A program made the translations under genes and the position numbers. A stretch of 5,776 nucleotides of DNA from M3007 sp038249605. GTDB taxonomy: Bacteria; Bacteroidota; Bacteroidia; Chitinophagales; Saprospiraceae. Within the stretch, counting starts at the first letter, position 1. The number at the start of each line of letters is the position of its first letter. The stretch spans positions 1 through 5,776 of the forward strand of contig JBBSDH010000260.1 in assembly GCA_038249605.1 (NCBI GenBank). Direction: 5' to 3'. This document shows positions 1 to 5,644 of the stretch, piece after piece. The notes beneath the pieces were generated by a model that saw only the letters and a list, made by a program, of their open reading frames with translations, was not told the DNA's origin and did not search any database.

Positions 1-675
1 AAAATCAACGGGCTCCTGATCCAGCCCGCGCAGGAACCGGTACACGATGTCGGGTAACACTTCGTAAAACACGTTTTCGAGGTACCATCCCAGACGTATG
101 GCTTCGTTGTAAGGAGAAGGGCGTTCGCGGTTAACGAAGGCGGTTTTACCCAACTGCATGAGCAAAAGTCGTATGTTTTCGAGTTTGTTGGCCCGGATTT
201 CCTGTCCCAAATCGTTGATGATGCCAAGTACGTTCCCGGGATAAAACTGGGTAGGATGGGCTGTGAGTACGAGTCGGACGCTGTATTGCCGCAAGGCATC
301 GGTTAGGTCAGCGCGTTTGGCTTTGTCGTCGAAACGAGCGAGCAGGTGTTTCACCGAGCCCCGTCCGTCCACGTCGTGTATTTGTTCAAAAAGGGCGTCT
401 TCCACGGAATCAAACAGCACGACCTGGCGTTCGATGTATTGGATGAAATAAAACAGCATGTTAAGGCGCTCCGACTCATCGTTTTCTTCCATGTATTCCC
501 GCCAGTAGGTTTCCACAATGGCGTCAGGCGTCAAACCGTTTCCATAAGCGTTGCGGCACTCCTGCGCAAACAATGCGAGTTGTGTTCCCGTCTCTTCGAT
601 GTCGCGAAAAGGTAAACTGAGAAAAAGACTGTTGTACGTGTGGTACAGCAGCCCGACGTTGTTGTGGATCTGCAT
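1..675 (-). CDS. ppc: Phosphoenolpyruvate carboxylase, N-terminal part (truncated by window edge)
   Basis: This is the first 225 codons of a cytoplasmic PEP carboxylase, which adds bicarbonate to phosphoenolpyruvate to make oxaloacetate and refill the TCA cycle. The frame is open from the ATG at 675 to the window edge, so about three quarters of the usual 850-930-residue enzyme is missing. The family signature VLTAHPTQFYPGN begins at residue 136. H140 matches the catalytic His138 of the E. coli enzyme almost residue for residue. Further family-typical stretches are IERQVVLFDSVEDA (from residue 81) and NRERPSPYNEA (from residue 182), followed by a helical LGWYLENVFYEVLPD segment. TQFYPG in place of TEIxRR is, as I recall, the Bacteroidota version. 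The start is the first ATG after an in-frame TAA at 733-735; the codons between contain no usual start. No Shine-Dalgarno sequence is present. It is divergent from the transferase gene at 826. The identification is near certain; regulation is not visible. Confidence 0.97.
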   Translation of the reverse strand, partial: MQIHNNVGLLYHTYNSLFLSLPFRDIEETGTQLALFAQECRNAYGNGLTPDAIVETYWREYMEENDESERLNMLFYFIQYIERQVVLFDSVEDALFEQIHDVDGRGSVKHLLARFDDKAKRADLTDALRQYSVRLVLTAHPTQFYPGNVLGIINDLGQEIRANKLENIRLLLMQLGKTAFVNRERPSPYNEAIRLGWYLENVFYEVLPDIVYRFLRGLDQEPVDF

Positions 676-825
676 GGTGTGTTCGTGGGTCTGTTTCTTG
701 TAGTGCTCAAAGTAAATAACTTCAGCACGATATTAACAGAAATTTGAACGCTTATCTTACATTTAACCTCAAAATAACCTTAAAAAGGCGTATTATTGCC
801 TTTGAAATGTATTTGATTAACAGGC
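676..825. other. Divergent intergenic region between ppc and the transferase gene
   Basis: This 150-bp AT-rich gap must carry the promoters of both divergent genes. For ppc, the minus strand has TTACTTTG at 708-715, one mismatch from the Bacteroidota -7 box TAnnTTTG. It sits about 33 bp upstream of the start codon, but a convincing TTTG -33 box is missing. For the plus gene, TGCCTTTG (797-804) and TGTATTTG (808-815) are also one-mismatch candidates without a good -33 partner. I therefore do not assign a promoter. Neither start codon has a well-placed Shine-Dalgarno sequence; the AGG at 822-824 is too close to the ATG at 826. Confidence 0.5.
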
Positions 826-1545
826 ATGCAAACCCACACCTCCTTTCTTGACGACATCATCGACGAAAGTGTCGAGATGCAAACCATGCATCCGGCCCTG
901 TTCGACGATTACATGGCCGAAGGCTGGCGCTTGCTGGGGTATGCCATCATCCGGCACAATTTTGCCGCCTGCCGCAGCAAAATATGCTACACTTTACCGC
1001 TCCGCATCCGGCTTCAGGACCTGTCGTTCACCAAAAGCCAAAAGCAGGTACTGCGTCGCAATGCCGACCTTAAACGCCTGGTCCGGCCCATCGTGCTTAC
1101 GCCTGAAAAAGAGGTGCTCTTCCTCAGGCATACGGCCCGTTTCCGCGAACGGCGCCCTGAAACGCTCGCCGCTTTCCTGGGCCCCAATGCCAGCCGCCAT
1201 CCGGTGAAAGGTTTCGAACTTTCGGTGTATGATGAAGGGGATCGCCTGCTTGCGTGCAGTTATTTTCACCTCGGCGAAAAAGCCATGTCCGGCACCTATT
1301 GTTTTTTCGATCCCGATGCAGGCAAACGAAGTCTGGGTACCTACACCATGCTCCAGGAGCTGTTGCTTGCGCGCGGTATGGGCCTCGACTACTACTACCA
1401 CGGCTATTGCTACGACGTGCCGTCGCAGTTTGATTACAAACTCAATTTCAACAACCTTGAGGTGATGGACTGGAAAACTAGCCTCTGGGAATCCCGCGAG
1501 CGCGTACCCGTGCGCCAATGGGACAAACTGGTGATCGAACCTTAA
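826..1545 (+). CDS. Arginyl/leucyl-tRNA-protein transferase superfamily protein (ATE/Bpt-like)
   Basis: The 239-residue product resembles aminoacyl-tRNA-protein transferases, which move Arg or Leu from tRNA to the N-terminus of proteins and mark them for degradation. Residues 29-82 match the end of the ATE N-terminal domain: GWRLLGYAIIRHNF, then LPLRIRLQDLSFTKSQ and VLRRNADL, as in Bpt proteins (PLRVPV...F.PSRSQRR..RRN.DL). Residues 128-215 match the GNAT-like C-terminal domain: FFDPDAGKRSLGTY (160-173), YYYHGY (189-194) and the YK pair at 204-205. The usual N-terminal CxxC and the GC.KM motif before YK are absent. Only C49 and C54 lie near the position of the second conserved cysteine cluster, so the metal or Fe-S site is probably lost or altered. 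Similar short cysteine-poor relatives occur in Bacteroidota, as I recall. The ATG at 826 is the first in frame with good codon use. It is followed by a terminator and is probably monocistronic. Superfamily membership is firm; the amino acid donated and the substrate are unknown. Confidence 0.8.
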   Translation: MQTHTSFLDDIIDESVEMQTMHPALFDDYMAEGWRLLGYAIIRHNFAACRSKICYTLPLRIRLQDLSFTKSQKQVLRRNADLKRLVRPIVLTPEKEVLFLRHTARFRERRPETLAAFLGPNASRHPVKGFELSVYDEGDRLLACSYFHLGEKAMSGTYCFFDPDAGKRSLGTYTMLQELLLARGMGLDYYYHGYCYDVPSQFDYKLNFNNLEVMDWKTSLWESRERVPVRQWDKLVIEP

Positions 1546-1574
1546 ACTGGATAACAAAGCCTCTCCATAAAAAA

Positions 1575-1614
1575 GCCCCCAAAGCAAAAATGCTTGAGGG
1601 CCCCTTGCCTTTTT
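1575..1614 (+). terminator. Rho-independent-type terminator of the transferase gene
   Basis: It begins 30 bp after the stop codon. The arms GCCCCCAAAGC (1575-1585) and GCTTGAGGGC (1592-1601) pair with one mismatch and one bulged A around the loop AAAAAT. An A-run (1569-1574) precedes the stem. The T-run (1610-1614) lies about 8 nt past the stem rather than directly at its foot, which weakens the call a little. Position and orientation fit the end of the plus-strand gene. Confidence 0.65.
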
Positions 1615-1835
1615 GCCGTCGTCAGAACCGGAAACCTCATTTGGTTTTTCAGAGCAACTTAGGACATGGCAAACACGCTTTCATGTGGTTTAAAGATCAA
1701 AAGTACTTTTTTTTGACTTTGGTTGGTGTTTGTTGACATAATTAGAATAAAAACAAATGGTGCCGAAGACCTTATTTATCCCTTCGTTTGCTCTCGAAGG
1801 GAAGGCATGACTCCTTTGATTCCAGCCGTAAAACA
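1615..1835. other. Non-coding stretch between two convergent terminators
   Basis: No gene is supported here. It holds the AT-rich palindrome AAAAGTACTTTT (1699-1710) followed by four more T, which has too little GC to be a convincing terminator. It also holds a minus-strand TACTTTTG (1698-1705) that fits the Bacteroidota -7 consensus but has no -33 box and no gene to serve. A GC-richer inverted repeat lies at 1770-1805: CCCTTCG (1780-1786) pairs with CGAAGGG (1795-1801), and CCTT (1770-1773) pairs with AAGG (1802-1805) across a 6-nt bulge. Neither side of that hairpin has a T-run. Short open frames crossing the area run into the repeat and hairpin and look non-coding. Confidence 0.5.
1770..1805. 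repeat. Inverted repeat of unknown role
   Basis: A perfect 7-bp stem, CCCTTCG/CGAAGGG, encloses an 8-nt loop (1787-1794). It is extended by CCTT/AAGG after a one-sided bulge ATTTAT (1774-1779). It has no T-run on either strand, so it is not a typical intrinsic terminator. It could be a remnant of a dispersed palindromic element or a structured part of a 3' end. I cannot tell from one copy. Confidence 0.4.
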
Positions 1836-1871
1836 CAAGAGTCACCCCGAAACCAATCGGGATGACTCTTG
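1836..1871 (-). terminator. Strong hairpin terminator of the lipoprotein gene
   Basis: The arms 1836-1850 and 1857-1871 form a 15-bp stem around the 6-nt loop at 1851-1856. On the minus strand the stem is CAAGAGTCATCCCGA with TCGGGGTGACTCTTG, and its single non-Watson-Crick position is a U.G wobble. On the plus strand the same position is a C.A mismatch. Reading minus, the stem is followed by TGTTTTAC, a short U-rich tail. The hairpin lies 64 bp past the lipoprotein stop codon. Both the wobble and the tail indicate that it acts on minus-strand transcripts. Confidence 0.7.
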
Positions 1872-1934
1872 TCCAAACTCCGAATTCCGAACTCCAAACT
1901 CCGAACTCCGAACTCCAAACTCCGAACTCCAAAC
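1872..1934. repeat. Heptanucleotide tandem repeat (ACTCCRA) with 21-bp higher-order period
   Basis: Eight consecutive 7-bp units fit ACTCCGA or ACTCCAA (1877-1932), one with ACT changed to ATT (1884-1890). Partial units flank them at 1872-1876 and 1933-1934. In the lipoprotein's sense the unit reads TYGGAGT. CAA and CGA forms alternate so that a 21-bp superunit appears: 1891-1911 and 1912-1932 differ at one base only (1910 against 1931), and 1870-1890 is a more diverged third copy. The tract fills the entire interval between the lipoprotein stop codon (1935-1937) and the foot of the hairpin at 1836-1871, so it would form the 3' untranslated region. Such simple heptads mutate by slippage. No function can be read from it. 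Confidence 0.9.
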
Positions 1935-2675
1935 TTATTTCAGCTTCACTTCCGTCCTAACATTCGCTTTGCTTTTCAACTGCTCTTCGTCAAAAGGTTT
2001 CAGCGTGATGGTTAGCGTGTGGTCGTCGTCGGAAAGTTCCGAAAGGCCATTGCTCGATTTTTTTACCTGGCGGTCGGGGAAGTGGTACACCTGTTTGTAA
2101 GTCATGTCGGCAAAAAACATTTTCACCATATCCATGCTTTCTTCGCCGGCTTCATCGTCGCCTTCTGCGAGGGCTTTTTTGATTTCTTCACCCATATCAC
2201 CCTGGGCTTTACGTTCGAATGATTTGCCGTTGAATATGTAAATTTCTTCCACTTTGCTGTCGTACTTCTCTTTGTTGATGACTTTCAACGCTTTATTCAG
2301 GGTTTCAACGCTGTTGAAGTCGAAAGAATAGCCGAATTGGAAAGCCGTGGTATCGTTTATTTCCACAATATTCGTGACGCCCTGGATGGTTTTCAGGGTG
2401 CCGGCAACACCGCTTATTTCCGTGCCCATTTGAGCCATGGAATTGTCTTCCTCCGCGGCAACTTCGCCTTCTGCACCTTCAACGGCGGTGCTGTCGGTAT
2501 CCATACCTTTGAACATTTCCATCATGCCTTTGACCTCGCTCATGTCAAGGTTCATTTTGTAGGAGCCGTTGCCTTTGTTGTTAAATGTTACTTCCTCAAC
2601 AATGTGCAAACAACTGGTGAGACCAAGGCTGAAGATGGTCAGCAGCGTCAACAGGAGATTTTTGTAATTTTTCAT
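1935..2675 (-). CDS. Uncharacterised Bacteroidota-type lipoprotein
   Basis: The 246-residue product starts with a lipoprotein signal: KNYK, then the hydrophobic LLLTLLTIFSLGL, then the lipobox LTSC with the acylated cysteine at C22. It is thus exported and anchored in a membrane, probably the outer one. The frame stays open 34 codons upstream to 2777, but starting there would bury the signal peptide, so the ATG at 2675 is preferred. The mature part begins with a beta-like segment (HIVEEVTFNNKGNGSYKMNL, 24-43). A methionine-rich stretch (41-58), an acidic linker (about 59-77) and a mixed alpha/beta region follow, the last including FQFGYSFDF and YIFNGKSFER. The C-terminal strand TLTITLKPF precedes a charged tail. 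The dG-x-G strand after the lipid cysteine recalls other uncharacterised lipoproteins with an LppM/DUF3153-like opening, but I would not assign a family. It lies 105 bp downstream of the Asp-box gene, in the same direction. The function is unknown. Confidence 0.85.
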   Translation of the reverse strand: MKNYKNLLLTLLTIFSLGLTSCLHIVEEVTFNNKGNGSYKMNLDMSEVKGMMEMFKGMDTDSTAVEGAEGEVAAEEDNSMAQMGTEISGVAGTLKTIQGVTNIVEINDTTAFQFGYSFDFNSVETLNKALKVINKEKYDSKVEEIYIFNGKSFERKAQGDMGEEIKKALAEGDDEAGEESMDMVKMFFADMTYKQVYHFPDRQVKKSSNGLSELSDDDHTLTITLKPFDEEQLKSKANVRTEVKLK

Positions 2676-2728
2676 GAAAAATAGAAAATTAAGAAAGGGT
2701 TGTGTAGCAGAAAATGGATTTAGCTTCG

Positions 2729-2736
2729 CAAAAGTA
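2729..2736 (-). promoter_or_regulatory. Possible -7 promoter box for the lipoprotein gene
   Basis: The minus strand reads TACTTTTG, an exact fit to the Bacteroidota TAnnTTTG box, 53 bp upstream of the lipoprotein start and inside the 105-bp gap. Transcription from it would leave a leader of about 45-50 nt. No TTTG -33 box is seen at the expected 19-21 bp spacing. The same octamer also occurs at 1698-1705 with no gene to serve, so a chance match is quite possible. Confidence 0.35.
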
Positions 2737-2780
2737 CCGCAAGATAAAGCATGTTTTGATACGAATGTATCATCCAAACG

Positions 2781-5633
2781 TCACTCAAGCACAATTTCTG
2801 TTTCTGAGCGAACACCGTCTTTTTCCAGAATTAAAACATAAACACCTTTTTGAAGGTAATAGTTTCCCGTATCGGCCTTGTTGGGCTTTGGTGTTTTGTC
2901 TTTTTCCTTTGCAGCAGCTTCAAGACTTTTTTCATACTTTTTCAGAACGTCTTCTCGTACATCCAGGTTGTAAACAAAGGTATTCAACCCAGCCTTGGCT
3001 TCCATGGCGCCGCTTTGAAGCTCCAAACCGTCTTTGGTACTCACGGTCCAACGTACTTTCCCGGCTGTTTGGCTGTAATAAACCACAGGCATTTCCGGCG
3101 CTTTCAATTCCTGCCAGGGTTGTTTCATACCCCAATTGCGCGACACCCGTCTTTTTGAAACTTCAAACACATGCACAGTTTTGGCCAATACCTCCGGGGT
3201 CAGTTCCTGAAGTTGAGCCACGCTGACTTTGTACATCGACCTGCCGTGGGTGCCCACAAGCAGATCGGATGCGCTGGCCTGTACCACCAGATCATGTACG
3301 GGTACGGCCGGAAAATCCTTCGCCAACCCCTCGAAATGCTCCCCGCGATCGATGGATACGTACATGCCATGGTCGGTGCCCAAATACACGATGTCGGGGT
3401 TTTTCGGGTCTTCGCGCACCACATTTACCGGTTCGGCAGGCAGGTCGGCGCCCAAACGCGTCCAGTTTAAACCATGGTCGTCGGAGCGGTACACAAAAGC
3501 TTCGAAATTGTCGTTTCGGTAGCCGTTCAGACTTACGTATACGCGGCCTTTTTCGTGGGCTGATGCCTGCACGCGCGATACCCACAAGCCTTGGGGCAGA
3601 CCCAGGCTTATGCTTCTCCATGTTTCTCCTCCGTCGCGGCTTACGAATACCTGTCCGTCGTCGGAACCGGTGTACAGCAGTCCGAATTTCAGCGGACTTT
3701 CGTGAATGGAGGTCAGGGTACCGAATGGCACATTGCCTTTGCGTCCGCCGGCGGTGAGGTCGGCCGAAATGGCTTCCCAGTTGCTTCCTTTGTCCATGGA
3801 ACGGTAAAGCCGGTTGGCGCCGAGGTACAAAATATCCGGGTTGTGTTTGCTCAGGTGGATGGGTGTTTGCCAGTTGTAACGCAGGGGCCTTTCGCCAAGG
3901 TCGTGTTTGGGTCCTATTTTGCGCATGTCGCCGGTGGTACGGTTCACGCGGAAATAGTTGCCGAACTGGAAACCGGTGTACACGGTGTTGTTGTCGCGCG
4001 GATCGATGGCGATTTGCATGCCGTCGCCGCCGAGCAGCATTTTGTAAGGGTAATTGCCGGACTGGTGCCATTCCACCGACGGTTTGTAGTTGGATGGTCC
4101 TACCCACACGCCGTTGTCCTGTGCGCCGCCGTACACGTTGTAAGGGTCGGCCTCGTCGGCAGCGATGGCGTAAAACTGTCCGACAGGAGGTTGGTTGCAC
4201 AAAATCCAGGAAGCCCCGTTGTCCCAGCTTATGTTCAAACCGCCGTCGTTGCCGTTGATGAGGTGGCCGGGTTTGTTGGGGTTGAGCCACAGGGCATGGT
4301 GGTCCACATGCACGTTTTCGCCGTTGATGCTGATCCAGTTTTTGCCGCCGTCTTCGCTGCGCACGATGAGAAAGCCGAGCAGGTAAACGTTGTCGGCGTT
4401 GTTGAGATCACAGCGCAGGTTGGAGAAATAATACCCGTAGGTGAAGTTGATGCGTTCGAGTGGTTCATCATGTGTTTTTAACCAGGAATCGCCACCATTG
4501 TCGCTGCGGTAAACTTCCGCACCGGTAAAATCGGTTTCGAAAAGACTTGTGTTGGCGTCTTCGAGGTAATCCACCAGCGTGAGGGGTGTGATGGTTTTTT
4601 TGGAAACAAGGTCCTTGACTTTTTTGGTGTTGTATTTTTCCGGAAAACCGTTGTCTTTCAAAAAATCGGCGAGTTTGTCGTTGTCCAATTGGGCAAACTG
4701 CTCCATGGTCATGTCGCGCAGCTGGGTTTTGGATAACGCATCGGTGGTTTCTGCTTTTGGCGGTTTGGGATTTTGATTGTCGATGCTGGCGTACAAAACA
4801 GTTTTACCGTTGATACGGCCTGCGGCAAGTCCGATTCGCCCGATGTTGGGCCCTGTTGGGAAACCTCCAGAAATCCGGTTCCAGGTAATGCCGCTGTCGG
4901 AACTTTTCCAGATGCCTGAACCTTCGCCTGCGCCGGTGAAGTTCCAGGCCGAACGTTCGCGTTCCCAGGTTGCGGCGTAAAGGGTATTCGGATCGTTGGG
5001 GTCCATCACAAGGTCGACAGCGCCGGCGTTGTCCTTTACAAACAACGTGTGTTGCCAGGTTTTGCCGCCGTCGGTACTTTTAAAAATGCCGCGCTCGGGA
5101 TTGGTGGAGTAGAGGTGCCCCAAAACGGCAACCCAAAGCACGTCGGGGTTGTCGGGATGCAGTACCACTCGGCCGATGTGGTGGCTTTCACCGAGGCCGC
5201 GGTATTCCCAGCTTTTGCCGCCGTCGGCGCTGCGGTACATGCCTGTTCCGGCATACGACGAGCGGCTGCTGTTGGCTTCTCCGGTGCCTACCCACAGGAT
5301 GTTGCGTTGCCAGTCTACGGCAATGTCGCCAATGGTCATACAGGCTTCATGGTCGAACACTGGCTCGAAGGTGGTTCCATTGCTTTTGGTAAACCACAAG
5401 CCGCCGGAGGCGTAGGCCACATAAAAACGTGTGGGATCTGAGGGATCGGCTTCTACGTCGGTGACACGGCAGGAAAAAACCGATGGACCCATACTGGTGG
5501 CATCAAGGTTGGAAAACGGTGTGTTTTCGGTGATTTTTTTGCGTTGTTCAAAACCCTGCAATCGGGTTTCGGCAGGGGTTTGGCCATAAGATTTGAAAAT
5601 GAGCAGCAGTAAAAAGAGGAATAAAAAACGCAT
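2781..5633 (-). CDS. Secreted Asp-box (BNR) beta-propeller protein, sortilin/Vps10-like
   Basis: The product has 950 residues. A signal peptide (RFLFLFLLLLIFKSYG) is probably cleaved before Q18. Ten Asp-box motifs (SxDxGxxW) start at residues 135, 186, 244, 377, 426, 469, 612, 665, 717 and 760, with a degenerate eleventh at 82 (KSNGTTF). This number suits the ten-bladed Vps10 propeller or a pair of smaller ones. A helical, charged insertion (about 290-368) separates the third and fourth boxes. Residues 850-950 look like a FlgD/Ig-type beta domain (AGLNTFVYNLD, GVYVLILEKDG) with a lysine-rich loop (about 897-920). Only four cysteines are present (55, 98, 408, 479), so the ten-cysteine module of eukaryotic sortilins is absent, and there is no C-terminal membrane segment. 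Such proteins are often annotated as glycosyl hydrolases, but no catalytic residues are evident. The ATG at 5633 is chosen because it opens the signal peptide, although the frame runs to 5744. It starts 11 bp after a probable Nudix gene. The ligand is unknown. Confidence 0.9.
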   Translation of the reverse strand: MRFLFLFLLLLIFKSYGQTPAETRLQGFEQRKKITENTPFSNLDATSMGPSVFSCRVTDVEADPSDPTRFYVAYASGGLWFTKSNGTTFEPVFDHEACMTIGDIAVDWQRNILWVGTGEANSSRSSYAGTGMYRSADGGKSWEYRGLGESHHIGRVVLHPDNPDVLWVAVLGHLYSTNPERGIFKSTDGGKTWQHTLFVKDNAGAVDLVMDPNDPNTLYAATWERERSAWNFTGAGEGSGIWKSSDSGITWNRISGGFPTGPNIGRIGLAAGRINGKTVLYASIDNQNPKPPKAETTDALSKTQLRDMTMEQFAQLDNDKLADFLKDNGFPEKYNTKKVKDLVSKKTITPLTLVDYLEDANTSLFETDFTGAEVYRSDNGGDSWLKTHDEPLERINFTYGYYFSNLRCDLNNADNVYLLGFLIVRSEDGGKNWISINGENVHVDHHALWLNPNKPGHLINGNDGGLNISWDNGASWILCNQPPVGQFYAIAADEADPYNVYGGAQDNGVWVGPSNYKPSVEWHQSGNYPYKMLLGGDGMQIAIDPRDNNTVYTGFQFGNYFRVNRTTGDMRKIGPKHDLGERPLRYNWQTPIHLSKHNPDILYLGANRLYRSMDKGSNWEAISADLTAGGRKGNVPFGTLTSIHESPLKFGLLYTGSDDGQVFVSRDGGETWRSISLGLPQGLWVSRVQASAHEKGRVYVSLNGYRNDNFEAFVYRSDDHGLNWTRLGADLPAEPVNVVREDPKNPDIVYLGTDHGMYVSIDRGEHFEGLAKDFPAVPVHDLVVQASASDLLVGTHGRSMYKVSVAQLQELTPEVLAKTVHVFEVSKRRVSRNWGMKQPWQELKAPEMPVVYYSQTAGKVRWTVSTKDGLELQSGAMEAKAGLNTFVYNLDVREDVLKKYEKSLEAAAKEKDKTPKPNKADTGNYYLQKGVYVLILEKDGVRSETEIVLE

Positions 5634-5644
5634 AACATGATGGT

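Noticed and set aside
531..728. 65-codon minus-strand open frame with a GTG start upstream of ppc
   Set aside because: It overlaps the ppc N-terminus in another frame, and its composition (many T, R and S) is typical of an out-of-frame reading. The ppc frame carries clear family motifs.
994..1587. 197-codon minus-strand open frame opposite the transferase gene
   Set aside because: It lies antisense to a recognisable gene and has no family motif; it is a by-product of codon bias.
1699..1714. AAAAGTACTTTT palindrome followed by T-run as a terminator
   Set aside because: The stem has almost no GC, and a better terminator for the plus gene lies upstream at 1575-1614.
1690..1932. 80-codon minus-strand open frame reading through the heptad repeat and both inverted repeats
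   Set aside because: It would translate the simple repeat (FGVWSSE) and the terminator hairpin. Its start lies inside the repeat and no homology is recognised.
1872..1934. CRISPR-like array
   Set aside because: The units are contiguous 7-mers without spacers, and no cas gene is nearby.
2757..2772. Small palindrome TGATAC-GAAT-GTATCA just after the propeller stop codon
   Set aside because: The stem is only 6 bp, AT-rich, and has no T-run on the minus strand. It is not a convincing terminator.
2676..2777. 34-codon N-terminal extension of the lipoprotein
   Set aside because: Starting there would place the lipoprotein signal peptide internally. The segment is AT-rich leader and contains the possible -7 box.
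3292..4481. Long overlapping frames inside the propeller gene (minus 3292-4290, plus 3591-4481)
   Set aside because: They are Arg/His-rich or Val/Ala-rich shadows of the Asp-box coding frame, which has ten recognisable motifs and a signal peptide.
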